64,000 nucleotides of DNA from Saturnia japonica (Eukaryota; Arthropoda; Insecta; Lepidoptera; Saturniidae): positions 10,444,930-10,508,929 of the forward strand of contig CM065325.1 in NCBI GenBank assembly GCA_033032175.1, written 5' to 3'. Below the pieces are notes generated by a model. It was not told where the DNA came from. It did not search any database and saw nothing but the letters and a program-made list of their open reading frames with translations. How positions within the stretch are numbered: the stretch's first letter is position 1; each line of letters starts with the position of its first letter. This document shows, in pieces, positions 27,023-39,190 of this stretch. Both the position numbers and the translations under genes were made by a program.

Positions 27023-28620
27023 AACACATCAAAAAAGTCTAAGCAACATGTACTAATTTAAATTTTAGGATGGTTCTTCACTTTATAACGTTGTATTTTA
27101 TTTTTAAAATAATATCTTTAGGGTTCTATGATGTAAAAATAACAGCTGTTGTCTTTATAAGTTCTTTTAATAACAGAAATGAACAATATTAGAATATACT
27201 GTAGAAACTAAGATACATAAGAAACTAAACTTTTTTCTTACAAAATGAAATTTCTAAAAAAAAATGTATTTATTGTGAAAGAATAGAACAATTTAATACA
27301 AAGTATGGGCTCCTCTGCTATTCAGAACTTGTCGGCAACGATTATTCATTGAATTAATGAGACTGTTTATGTCACCTTGCGGTATTCGCTCCCAATGGAA
27401 TTGTAGCAAATCCTTCAGCTGTTGGGTTGTTGTCGCTCCGTCCAAGTCCTTCAAAACACGTCTCTGGAGCATGCCCCATGCGTGCTCGATGGGGTTGAGA
27501 TCTGGCGATTGTGCAGGCCAGGGCAATACCTGGATGTTCTCCGTTGCAAAGTATTCACTGGTTCGCCGAGCTGTATGTGAACGCGCATTGTCATGCATTA
27601 ACCTAAAATCGGAGCCAAAGGTTTGTACAAATGGGTAGACATAAGGTCTGAGAACATCCTCAATGTAATTTTCAGCATTCATGTTTCCATTTACAAAAAC
27701 GAGCTCAGTTCGCCTGTTCTTCATAATACCCGCCCATAACATAACTGTTGAGCCGCTGTATGGATGAACTTCCTGAACGCACCTGAGCCTTTCAGTATTT
27801 CCGGGCCGACGATACACTCGCACCCTTCTTGTATCAGGCTTAAACCCGAATCGCGACTCATCGGAAAACATAATTTTATCCCATTGTTCCTGGGTCCATG
27901 TTATGCGTTCGCTACACCATTCATAACGACGAGCGCGATTCCCGTGACGTATCGGTGGGCACCTGATTGGGCGTCAAGCTCGTAGGCCGTACTCATGCAG
28001 TCGATTTCGCACAGTTTGAGGACTTACATCAACACCACTTGAAATTTGTAGCCTCAAACTTATCTCTCGAGCGGTTAACAACGGCTGGTGTCTTGCAGTC
28101 AGTTGTATGTACCGGTCTTGCCGAGTGGTTGTACTCCTTTTACGGCCTGGATGCTGTTCAGCGGGTTCTACTGTATTATTGTAGCGCTGCCAAAGACGAC
28201 AAATAACACTTCTATGAATGCCAAAATGTCGAGATGCCTGAGATTGATTACTTCCCGCTTGCAACATCCCTACAGCTCTTTGCATTTCATCTGCCATCAA
28301 ATGACGTCGCTTCATGACGTAAAGAATATCTAACAATTCAATTTTGTCGCTAACTTTATTTAAATGGTTGGTAAAATTATAAAATCAAGACTAAACGTAG
28401 CAATTAAAACGCACTTAAATTCAAACAAATTCGCAGTCATTTGAATTTTATGAAAAAATAAAACATAATCAAATTTCTTTTACAACCAGCCAGTATGTCA
28501 TCAATAACAAAAAAGTTTACTTACCTACGCACTTTGTTTGAGTAAATATTTAGAAATTAATTAATATAAATGGAAAAATTTGTAATATCACGCATGTTGC
28601 TTAGACTTTTTTGATGTGTG
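27023..28620 (-). mobile_element. Tc1-family transposon, complete
   Basis: Inverted ends 'cacatcaaaaaagtctaagc...' at 27025-27050 and their complement at 28593-28618, with TA on both sides (27021-27022, 28621-28622). Length is about 1.6 kb, as expected for Tc1. The only visible lesion in the transposase is one nonsense codon. Confidence 0.94.
27293..28336 (-). pseudogene. Tc1 transposase (DD34E) with a single premature stop
   Basis: One frame of 348 codons is open from 28336 to the stop at 27293 except for a TGA at 27974-27976. The N-terminal part has MQRAVGMLQAGSNQSQASRH and RHFGIHRSVICRLWQRY (paired-type HTH), then the GRKRSTT hook and a second HTH. The catalytic part has FSDESRFGF (first Asp), MHDNARSHTA (second Asp) and SPDLNPIEHAWG (Glu), 34 residues apart. 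The TGA stands where an Arg (CGA) is usual, a single C-to-T change. Length and motifs are otherwise normal. Confidence 0.94.
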
Positions 28621-29044
28621 TATTTTAACACACTGGGTGCTGACATTGTATGACGTTTTCTTTAAAAATTAACACAATGGAATACTATAGGTAATAGTGA
28701 GATATTTTCATATTCTAACAGGCTTTATCTGCCTTTTTCTTAAATCTGTGATTATCTACAACCTGCACTATCAGTTATCGTAATAAAATAACATTTTTAT
28801 TTTTAATGATTAGGTACGATTCTCGACTCGTGTATAACTTTGAAAGTCTATGAAATTTTTCTTATTTTTAGAATCGATGTCTATGACTATCTCTTATCGT
28901 TTCAGAGTTCTCCACACTGGACCATCCCAATACAATCAATGTTACACTGTATATTATATTTTTCAATGATATTCAGATTTTTGACTTGATTGACCCCTTT
29001 GAATAATTATTTATTTGGATGAAAAGATTATGCCAGATTGAAAA

Positions 29045-29135
29045 CGCTTATTTCCTCGATCACCGAAATTAAACAACAACCAACTCGGTTAGTACCTATA
29101 TGTAGGTATGTCGGCAAGAAATCTAAGCGTGACCT
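29045..29135 (+). repeat. Possible 5S-derived fragment
   Basis: 'tcgatcaccgaaattaaaca' followed by 'cggttagtacct' resembles the box A to box C part of 5S rRNA, and 'gtgacct' occurs later. It could be the head of a 5S-derived SINE or an isolated pseudogene. Confidence 0.4.
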
Positions 29136-29463
29136 TGGTTAATTTGCAACATAAAAAAATTATTTAGTCATTCAAAATTCAATCAGAACAACTGTTCATT
29201 GCCTCTTGGAATTATAAGAATTTAAATCATTTCCGACAATTGTCTCATTGAGAAAGTTATTCCGATGTGAGTAAACTACTTTACTAAGCAATTTATCTGT
29301 TATTGCAGTAATTTCCTAACATCACATTAAATACTATTTTTGTTTTCAAATATTGTATCAACTGTTTTGACTACTAATTATGCCTCCCACGCACGAATAT
29401 TCACTTATTTTTAAAATTATTACATACTTTAAATAAAGAATTCAAAGTCAAATACGCCAACTA

Positions 29464-29755
29464 TTAGCTACGTAGCAAGTAGTGTGTATGGACACCACGT
29501 CGATTGACGTGAGTTCGAATTCCACAGTGAGCCTGAGCTTTCGGTGAAGGAAAACATTGTGATGAAGTATGGTGGTAGCGCTTTTTCTAATGCCTGCCTG
29601 GCTAGTTAGCACCCTCAAGTTGAAAATCTGTCGCCAATCGCCTCTATGTGTGTTCCAACAGTTGGACTTAGACTCAGTCACTAGGCTTAGCGTGTTTTTA
29701 TCTTGGGCTACATCGTCACTTACGGGTGAGATGTGGCCAAAACGCTAAACCTAAA
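29464..29755 (+). repeat. tRNA-derived SINE family B, near full length
   Basis: 'gacgtgagttcgaattcc' (B-box), 'gagcctgagctttcggtgaa', 'cctggctagttagcaccctc', 'ttaggcttagcgtg'-like end (here 'actaggcttagcgtg') and 'ggtgagatgtggccaaaacg' follow the family order. Confidence 0.8.
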
Positions 29756-29759
29756 AGAA

Positions 29760-29960
29760 TTTTAACTAGACAATTTTTAACAAAAAATTAAACCACCTTC
29801 AATGAGGAGTGAGGAGGTTCCTGGTGTATCTTGCGTACTCCAAGTTCCAATAACAATGAAATTAAAATGGTACCCTCTGTCCAACAAAAGGAGTTATGGC
29901 TGAACATCCATTACCTGTAAAAATACGTTGGAATTGAGAACCTCCTTTTTTGAAGTCGGT
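29760..29960 (-). repeat. Dispersed repeat G, copy 3
   Basis: The reverse-strand head is 'ttaaccgacttcaaaaaagg', the body 'aacgtatttttacaggtaat' then 'tggatgttcagccataactc', and the end 'ttaattttttgttaaaaatt'. It matches 15405-15660 in reverse and lies directly after the SINE. Confidence 0.65.
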
Positions 29961-30489
29961 TAAAAAATAATATTCTATGTTCACGTTGTTTTCAAAATGA
30001 AACTACTAGCGCGCTACTTATTAAAAATGTGTGTACTAATACAGTAATCTTCGCGAGCTTGCGACATCTCATCATGTCGTCCAATTTCATTGTAATCTAT
30101 AGTTTAGGAACGCATAGGAGACAAACAAACAAAGAAAAATGCATATTAATTATCCTATCACGCTACAGTATAAACTTTCATTGTAAGCACACCGCAAATA
30201 TTGGGTATGATAACATTGATAATATTATTGCATCTATAATTTGTAACTACGTTTCCTAACCATATAGTATTTTATGTAAAAATACCGTAACTATTATATT
30301 GCTATTTCTTTGTCATCAGGAGCTATGGAATACTAATTAAAAGTATTTTTATTTGCATAAAATCTAAGTGAATTTGCAACTGAATCTTTTTATATTAAAG
30401 GACGTGTAGTGAAGTTCTAAATTATGTCTAAGTTTTACTTGTTGAAGTTTGAAATATTTTGATAAATTCATAAACGTTTTGATGAAACA

Positions 30490-30720
30490 TTAACAGACAA
30501 TTTTGGCTGGAACCTGAACTGTCATATGGTGGTTTTTATTTTAATTCATAAACTTTTGTTATTTGACCCTTTAATTTTGGCGGCTTATTACGCGATGCAG
30601 TTTGGTTATTGTGCACAAGTAAAGTGGATTATAAATAATGACTATGAACATGCTTTTATGTTGCCAAAAATTCTTCCTGATCTGTTTTGACAAAAGAGCC
30701 GCCATCTTGTTATAGCTATG
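30490..30720 (-). repeat. Repeat J, copy 2
   Basis: In reverse it has 'gccgccatcttgttat', 'gtaaagtggattata' and 'tatggtggtttttattttaa', matching 56790-57110. Confidence 0.6.
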
Positions 30721-31619
30721 TTTGAAGATTACAAAAATATGTAGAAAAACGTTCTATTCACTTTACTTTGGCAAAATTGTGGATCTACACAGTTGTCATT
30801 AAATGAGAAAACGACTACGACCCATAACAGGATTACTGGTATAGATTAATGGAAAATCCATCGCAAAATAGCTAAGCCGGTATTTTGTGTAGTTTGGCTA
30901 CTACCCTTATAAACCAGTTCACTTATTTGACTTACGAGTATTCGTAGATGACTTCGGTCACGTTATCTTTAAATATTAAAGCGATTGAGGTCAAACACTA
31001 GTTAAATAATATTTTGTTATATTATTCCTACATAAGTACCTAATTCTGGCATCAAAAATTCTACAGACGGCAAAATCGAGTAGAAATGCAAAGAGTTTTT
31101 ATACCTGCTTGTGAATATCCTCAAAACAAGACAAACCAGATACTTAATATGCACAGTGATGACCTACAATGGAAGTCGTTCAAAAAAATATAAAGCACCA
31201 CTAATCAATATATTTTAGAAATATTTATTGCTAAGTACTGTGTTTTTAATAATAATAACCAATCTAAGAATTCAACAAACCGAAAAAATACCCTTTTTAT
31301 TTTTTAAGGCAGGAGGTGTTAAAATAGTATTGGAACCCTATCGATAACCCACCTAATGCTTAGGTATCAATCCGGCCGCGGCACCTGTTCATTAGTTGAA
31401 TCAGTTGATCAAAATTACACCTAACTGCAACTTTAGCCGAGACATTAGAAAGTTTTCGAACAAGCAGAGAAATTATACTGTTCGTGTTGTTAGAACCGTC
31501 GTGGATGTCAAGATTTAAAACTTTATTTTTGTCCATCTACTACGATAATAGCGAATGGTTATTAATATATATCTATACTTAGTAGCTATTAAGCACTTAT
31601 TATTATTACTTACTAGGTG

Positions 31620-32060
31620 TGGATACAGAATGCCCGCGCGAATTTTCCTCTCCCGCTCCCGGCTATTTTAAAGACAAAAATGCTTATTGTCGGTGTTCCT
31701 TAGAAAATATAAATATACTCTCGCGGACCTTTTTTTAGGTTTTTTAATATCTACAATTATTTAGTACATTAATTTGCTATACTTATATCTTATGGTTTAC
31801 TCAGCGTAAGCCATTTAAGCGTCCGAATTAATTCACCCTGACCAGTTTTTCTTTTATTTGTGCGGAAACCTAATGCTTTTTCCATAATAAAAGTAGTTTA
31901 AATTAATCCATATAAAATCAGCTATCTACCAGTGGAAGTCCCATCAAAATAGGTCCAACCATTTCGGAGATTACCCGGAACGAACAGAAAGACTAAAATT
32001 TTAAAAATGTTTTTTTTTTTTATTAAGTGTCGTATATACTTTCATATGCATTTAGTAAAA
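31620..32060 (-). repeat. Dispersed repeat E, reverse pieces
   Basis: 'cccgcgcgaattttcc...gctcccgg', 'atcagctatctaccagtgg', 'caaccatttcggagattacc' and 'aagtgtcgtatatactttca' are the complement of blocks in 14340-14800. Confidence 0.55.
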
Positions 32061-34779
32061 AGCTGTTATTTTGATATTACAGACAGACACTTCAATTTTA
32101 TTAATTTTATAGATAATAATGCAGAGGAGTTTTTGTTTGTTTATTTAAACACGCTAATCTCTGGAGCTACCAGTTGGATTCGAAAAATTCTTTTTGTATA
32201 TGATAGCCAGACTCACGAGGAATAATGCTATCTAACATTAGGCTACAACTCTCAGTCAGCCTTAATTTTGTTACGTAAATAGGAAGTCCTGGGCTTCCCG
32301 AAATGCTTTAACAGCGTGCGCTGGCGTAATCGTTAATGATACGAAAATACAATGTTCTAGAATAATATTAGCCCATAGTGTCTCTAAAGAAGTCAGTGAT
32401 CATAAAGACAATTTTATGAAGTTAAATTTTGCTCTTTATTTATGTTATTTGGACACTTATTTGAGAGATAATGTAAAATTAAAAATAATTTGTATCTACT
32501 TGCTGGAAGAACAATTATTATGATAAACTACACGGGTGCGTTGGCGGCGCGGTGTTTGTCGGATAAAATTAACACAAGTGAAACCGTGGGGTACAGCTAG
32601 TGTAGAATAAACAAGCAAACGAATAAATTGCGATGTTTTTGTACTCTCAGGTGTTGTGTTACGAGTACTGAAAATATCAACCAAGCAATACTTATCTGTT
32701 TTTCTATAAATAATAGCAGTGTCCCACGGTTTACCTATGTTAAATTTATACGACGAAACGCACCCGTGTAGCCTTGTCGTTTTTCACTTCCCGTACTTGT
32801 CTACAGCTTCTCAGATCGCATGGCGTTCACAGTTACTGCACCGCTCCTTAGGGCCATAGCGTGAAGATATATTATATATTAAGTTATATTTTATTATTCC
32901 TCACGAATCTGGTTATCATATACAAAAATATTTTTTTCCATTTCAACTGGTAATTCCAGATATTAGTGCGTTTAAACAAATAAACAAACAATTAATCATA
33001 GATTTAATATACTTCAATCTGATTGAAATACACTTCAGATTTCCTAGGGGTTTCATAAAAATATGTTGGCCTAAGATACATAAGTATATTAGGCTAAGAT
33101 CATAACACTATTTCCTAAGCGAAATGTGTCTGCTGATTTAATAATATAAAATAAAGGTTTAGTTTAAAACTTGACTTAAAACGTGGACGTAGGCCGTTGA
33201 ATTGCTTGTGTTATTTATCTCTGTTTTCATGATACACGTTTGGTTTTTGTGGTAGGTATGCGGTGATTACATTTTTGGTTTATTTTCCATGATATGATGC
33301 CTAATGCATAGTGATATTATGTCCTTATTTTAACTCATGATTATCCGCTGTCTGCTCTACAATCAAATAAATAAAATTTGAATGTTACTTTTACCGGTCG
33401 TACAGGTTCATAAGTGGCGTAGGTAACTTTAAAGTTATGAAGTAAATTGTATATGTACAAAATTATAAAGTGCCTTGACCAATTCCGTAAGCACATCCTT
33501 ACTGCATAAGGCGTCATCGAACGTTTTATATGAGTCAAATGAAAGCCTCATTGAATGCCCTACTATAGTGTTAACTCGAGAGTATTACGATAGTAATATT
33601 TTTTTTTATCATACTTATCCAAAATCGTCGGTGTTTCTTGTGTATTTTGATAGATACGCTGTAGCCAACTATCGTAATAGTTAGAGGAGAGTAGGGTAAT
33701 GGGGGTCAGCGGGTAATGGTAGTCAGTACGATAAGAAGAAAAGTAAAATACGTTGACAAGTGATTATCGAGTGAAATGATCGGCCCCACACTAAACCCTG
33801 CTCCGCCTAATCACCGGTTTAAGTAGCACGTGACGTTTGGATGAAAAGGGTGTATTGTTTTTTACCGCAATTTTATTGTAATTTTTCTTGTGTACAACAT
33901 AAGAGGTGAGATATTTTTTCAATATTTTTTTAAAACATAACTTTTTATTTATTTCAGTAAATTACCTAAACAATTTTGTTGTGAGACATTTTTTGTGAAA
34001 TATTTATCCATTTATTTTTAGATTTTTTTTAAATTTATTATCAATTTTGTGGTAATGGGAGACAGATGACCCCCCAACTGAATATAAAAAGAAAGTAGCA
34101 TAGCAATCTTTGTACAATGTTCTAAAAAATATTGATCATTAGTATTTCTAAAAAAAATCCGCGATAGGATATATCTATCTCTTTTACATAAGCCGCAATA
34201 AGATTTGTGACAAACAATTGTTGAAAATTAAAAAGTGATTTATGAACATTATTTTTAGATATGGCATATTATCCTTACGAACAAAAGTTACTTCATCATA
34301 AAGACAGTTTTATAAAGTTAAGGTTTTCTCTTTATGTCATGTTATTTGGAAACATAGTTTGAGAGATAATGCTAAATTAAAATAATTCAACACTCAGCTC
34401 GCGTCTGTGTCTATAGTAGTAGTGGCGCGAACGAGCCGCGCGATGCCGCGATGTGACCATTTGGCCACCTGATAAAAATATTGTCTTTACTGAAGTATTA
34501 TAAATCATCAATTAGTGATTTCTTCTAAAATTATGTGCGGGTGAAACCGCAGGGCACAACTAATTATGATATATTCGTTAACCGAAAGCTAACCTTTGTA
34601 GAATTAGAACTGATATCATTCTAATGTGATGGCCAAATATTATGTCACTGAACTATTACCGCTTAAAAAATCTTAACACTGCGTCACGCGATCTATCATT
34701 AACAATAAAGAGTTGAAGTTATATTAATGAGTAATGGTATTATACCAAAATATATTTCTTATAATTTGTTTCGTTCTAA

Positions 34780-35260
34780 AACGATTTACTATCGAGAACC
34801 GGAGATAGTGCTTGTCACGTTTCGCCACAAGTCGAAGAAAGGCTCGAAGGCTCGCTTTCGTTGTTTACGGGGAGAAATCTCAGACCGGTCGCGGACCGCG
34901 GTATTCCACACTTCGTGGTGTTCACAGTTAGTATTACGCGACGCGCTGGCTTACCATCACGTGTATACCCCAACAAATCATCACTGACCGTATTTTCGTG
35001 ATCATTGAACATTTTCTCGCCCTAATTTCGTAATTCCCACCTTGCATTGTTTACACGCGTGTTCTGTGTAACAACTCTATGGATGCGACGAAAAGGAACA
35101 GTTTGCATTTTTTATGTTAGAAAGTGTTTCTACCTGGTAGGAGTTTTTCTATAGGCCACCGGTAAGTTGTTTGATGTAAAAGTGTATAATAGCGGTATTA
35201 TTTAGGGACGCACGACGGTTTTCGACCGCGGCGCGCATCGTTCGGATCATTTTAAAAACC
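34780..35260. other. GC-richer unique patch, possible promoter or non-coding exon
   Basis: Many CpGs ('agaccggtcgcggaccgcgg', 'cgaccgcggcgcgcatcgtt') in AT-rich surroundings, and a good donor-like 'ccaccggtaagtt' at about 35157-35169. It could be the 5' untranslated exon of a downstream + strand gene. No ORF or domain supports this and no TATA box was seen. Confidence 0.2.
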
Positions 35261-35999
35261 TCTTGCCTCTTATTATAGTCTGATTAAAGTTTATGGAAGA
35301 ATGTCATAATCATGAAGGCATATAATGTTAAATTTCATGATGTTTTGTAACTAATCTATCATTGTTAGTCGATAAAACGGATCCAAAAAAAAATTATGAA
35401 AAAATTAGAAACTCATTGAAACCATTCTGTGATATCCAGTAAGAATAAATTACTGTTGAAAATACCAAATAAAATTTTGAAACAGAGCGCCCAAAATATA
35501 GGGAACAACAGCCTTATGTACTTATTGCTGTATGTATGAACAGGTGTTCTTGAGTCATATGGGGGGACCCATACACATATCCTGTGGCAGCTCTGAATAA
35601 TTAGTATTTACTTAGATGGCATTACGAATTATTTACGAGACTAAAACTATGCCGGTCTAAATAAATATTACCACGTCGTTTTGTTCAATAGGTTTTCAAT
35701 ATACTACTCTTTCCCGAAGTATTAAATGCTACCTTTACCTGTAACGGAATAAATACTTGATAGTATTTTCTAATTTTATTGTATGGATTAGTAAAAAACG
35801 TTGACTTGAATGACTAAGACAAATAACTTGAAAACGAAAGGAATGCGTAATTTCCGTAGAGTAGCGCTACAATCAGTTAAATATGAAATACAATTTTTTT
35901 TACCTCCTAAGCGGTTTTTGATGAATATAATTAAAAAAAGGAAAAGAAACTTAATTGTCAAAATGGTTTTATATGTTGTCTTTTTTATAATGGCACTGC

Positions 36000-36690
36000 A
36001 AAGTAGCGGTACCGTGTCCAATGGTAGACACAGTTCAATTCAAAAACAACGGCAACCGTCGAGCTATTGACAATCCATCGCCGGTCTGCCATATCTGTTT
36101 TGCCGGCCAGCAAGCCTCTCGAAAGCCGGTTATAGACTGGCTGATCCCGAAACACGACAAACTAAAAGAGAATCACTGTGATATATTTATCACTATGTGG
36201 ATGATGGTAGCAACCCAGTCGGATACACATTCCTACTACCCCGTTTGATTACTGAATATATGTATATACCGGCTCATCCCGGAAGATGACACGCTATGAT
36301 GGTGTTGCACCTGATTGCATAATAAAGCCCTACCATCCGGCTAATTAGTAAATACTATTTACATTATATATCACATAAATATCCATAACTTTAGAGAGTA
36401 TTCTCTAAAGTGTAAAGGTTTTTTTATAGTAGCACCGCAAATTGACATTACTGTCCCTCATGGTAAACAAAGTACAATCCTAACACAACGGTGACTACTG
36501 AGAGATCGAAATCCGTCGACGATTGCCGCCGTCATGCTGGCCTGCATTGATTTAACTGGATTAACAGGCTGATCACGAAACGCGACACGCAAAAGCGAGT
36601 CGGGATTTTAATCACATGCATGGTAGTCGCGACCAAGTCGGGCAAAACAGCCCTATTAACCCGCTATTGCCATTTCTTCGTTCGTTTCTC
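36000..36690 (+). repeat. Repeat F, two copies, related to 60-190 and 1311-1440
   Basis: 'ctgatcccgaaacacgacaa' with 'agagaatcactgtgat' near 36140, and a second set near 36425-36640 ('tgatcacgaaacgcgacacg'). The same block ('ctgatctctaaacacgacaa') lies in the tandem duplication at the window start. It is an unclassified interspersed repeat. Confidence 0.55.
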
Positions 36691-36889
36691 AGCAAGGTGT
36701 ACCAACGTGCAGGTGAGATTGGCTTGGGCGTCTCAGTGTTCTGTGCTGAAGATGTAATTCGACACCGCTTACGCCCATACTAAATACAGTTTGATGAGTA
36801 GGTCTGTTATTTCTCGAGACTTTTTGACATTTTAGATATGACAAAGAAAAAATTTGAACCGGCACTTTTGCACAGAACTGCGGATAATA

Positions 36890-38486
36890 CAGTCAAAATC
36901 TGTTATAACGACATCGAAGGGACTGCTCATATTCAGTCGTAAAAACCGATAGTCGTAACAACCGGTGATGTTTAATGTGTATCGTGCAAGTACAAACAAA
37001 TCGATAGGGAATTATTGGAAAAATATATTTATTCAACTATTTACATTTTGTTTATTACACATAAGTACAATGCATATTGTTTTTCTGTGAGCATAAAATC
37101 TGTAGTTTTGGTCTGTTTGGAACACTTCTGTTGTGCATAGATATTTTGTAATGCACATTGGATTTTAATTAACGTATCGTCATAATTGCTGTGGATATGG
37201 AACTGTTCATTAAAAAGAACAATCTTTCTTAATACACTAACAGCATTAATACCATCATTCAAAGTTGGTACAGTAAATTGTTCTTCAGAGTCTTCCTGTT
37301 CGTCATCTTCCTCTTGAACATCTCGTACATTATCATCTTCCGTAGCTCGTGCGCAAATTGCAATAGAGTTATCTACATCAATGAACTCTGCTCCTTCAGT
37401 AGTAGATAAAGCAGGTCGTAAATTTTGGGCTAATTGAACAAGAGAAATATTGTCCTCTCCATCATCATCAGTCACATCATCTGAGGTTATTGTTAAGAGG
37501 TCTTTAAAACCAGCATGTTTCAAGCAGTTATCTATAGTGTTTTGTGAAATGTTTTTCCATGCTTCTGATATCATCAAGATGGCATCAAGAACCGTAAAGC
37601 TTTTTTGGTCGCTACTGTCAAGGTTTTGTATTAACTTAAACACTTGCAGTCTTCTATAGTGAGATTTTAAACACCTTATTACACCTTGGTCCATTGGTTG
37701 CAATACAGATGTAACATTTGGTGGTAAGAACACAAGTTTAATGCATTTTAGATTAGTAACAGCCGGATGAGCAGGTCAGTTATCAACCAAAAGTAGAACT
37801 TTCTGTTTGTTTCCTTTCAATTCAGCGTCCCAGTTTCTTAACCATCTCTCAAAAATGTCCGATGTCATCCATGACTTCACATTGTTTTCATACGTTACCG
37901 GCAGTGAGTGTATGTTTTTAAAGCATCTTGGGTTCTTAGATTTGCCAATAACTAAAAGCTTTCTTTTACAGGACCCTGTCATATTTGCGAAAACCATGAT
38001 CGTTAATCTTGTCTTAGACATTTTTCCTCCCGAACGATTCTCTCCTTTGAACTTTAAAGTCTTGTCTGGTTTCATTTTGTAAAAAAATCCAGTTTCGTCT
38101 GCGTTAAAAATTTCATCTGGTCCGTAGCCTTCGAATAATGTCTTGACTCTACTGCATGCACGTGTTTTGTTTCTAAGAATTACAAAAGACCCTACACTAA
38201 ACTAAATACTATTGTTTTCTTTCCTGATTTTAATAGGCATTGAAGACAAATGTGGATACCTATTCAAATTGTTTACAATACAGCTTAGCCGGTCGTTCTA
38301 ACAGATCTAATTCTCCGAAATATTAGTTAAATGTGGTCGTTTTATGAGGTATGTCGTTATTAGCAATGTCGTATAAAGCAACGTTTTTAATAAGGCGGTC
38401 ATATAGCATTCAGCCGGGACCTTTGTTTTAGGTTATTATAACCGGCATGTTGTTCTAAACGATGTCGCAGTAAACGGTTTTGACTG
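36890..38486 (-). mobile_element. Tigger/pogo-type transposon, internally deleted
   Basis: Ends begin CAGTCAAAA and extend through an imperfect 'acgacatcg' inverted block (36890-36917, 38455-38486), flanked by TA at 36888-36889 and 38487-38488. Length is 1,597 bp, short for Tigger because the HTH/CENPB part of the transposase is absent. Confidence 0.88.
37041..38160 (-). pseudogene. Tigger-like DDE transposase, N-terminus missing, one stop
   Basis: The frame carries IFNADETGFFYKM (first Asp), KVLLLVDN then PAHP (second Asp) and FLPPNVTSVLQPMDQGVI (third Asp), the DDE-1 fold of pogo/Tigger and jerky-type proteins. An acidic C-terminal tail follows (DDDGEDN, EEDDEQEDSEE). A TGA at 37776-37778 replaces the usual Cys of DNCPAHP; the frame is otherwise open from about 38190 to 37041. 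The DNA-binding N-terminal domain is not in the element. Confidence 0.9.
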
Positions 38487-38715
38487 TATACTTATCTTGC
38501 ACCGTTTGTACGACTATGTACAATAGGTATTTTATAAAAATTTGGTTTAGTGTTGAAACAGTCTTGCATTGTACCCGTTTATCTCCAATCTTACAACATC
38601 CCGACTTTTTGGATAACAATCTACATTATAATTATAAAAACAATGTTAATACTGTCTTGCCATTTGGTTACTAACACTAGCACGATTATCGCGTTTGTAT
38701 AGGAGTTATGATTGA

Positions 38716-38822
38716 AATAATGGTTTAGTGGTAAAGCGGTCGGTTCGCGCGTCGAATGATCTTAGTTTGAATATAATCCAATGAGCCTGAATTTTCGGTG
38801 ATGGCATGGTGTTACCTAGGTG
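38716..38822 (+). repeat. tRNA-derived SINE family B, 5' part
   Basis: 'aatggtttagtggtaaagcg' (A-box), 'tagtttgaat' (decayed B-box) and 'aatgagcctgaattttcggt'. The 3' half is missing. Confidence 0.65.
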
Positions 38823-38924
38823 ATTGTTTATTTCTTGTTTGATTAGCTACCTTTTAATATGATGAGTGTAGTCAGGTATAGGTCAAGCAATGGAGGTAGC
38901 TCTTTTATATAGATATATTGGCAA

Positions 38925-39190
38925 AGAAGCGTACGGTTCGTCTGATGGTAAGCGGTTTTCGTATCCTATGGATGCTTGTAGCACCAGAGGTATCAATAGT
39001 GCGTTGCCGACCTTGAACCACCCCCCCCCCCCTCCTCAAGGAGCTCTGGAAACCCTACTCATCGCAGGAATACAATACAAGGTTCTTTGGCTACTACTTT
39101 CTGTAGGGTGGTGCACCAGTCGGACTGAAATTTATAAGTAGACAAGTAGACAGAAATTTTCAAAGAGACTTCTCTGTGCCTTAGCTCAGG
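38925..39190 (+). repeat. Dispersed repeat C, copy 2, with a poly-C tract
   Basis: 'ggcaaagaagcgtacgg', 'ctgatggtaagcgg', 'gtgcgttgccgaccttgaac', 'tgtagggtggtgcaccagtc' and 'cttctctgtgccttagct'. A run of about 13 Cs lies near 39018-39031. Confidence 0.7.

Larger units (their letters stand above)
28623..36889. other. 8.3-kb intergenic or long-intron region, no gene seen
   Basis: AT-rich, with scattered repeats: a degenerate 5S-like segment (29045-29135), SINE B (29464-29755), repeat G (29760-29960), repeat J (30490-30720), repeat E pieces (31620-32060), an inverted pair (32525-32610 / 32712-32770), a GC-richer patch (34780-35260) and repeat F (36000-36690). Short open frames have no recognisable domains. 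Confidence 0.5.

Noticed and set aside
35788..36248. Small protein genes on both strands
   Set aside because: The frames overlap repeat F and each other, are AT-rich in codon content and have no known motif.
39018..39031. Poly-C tract as a functional signal
   Set aside because: It lies inside dispersed repeat C and looks like slippage in a C-rich part of that repeat.
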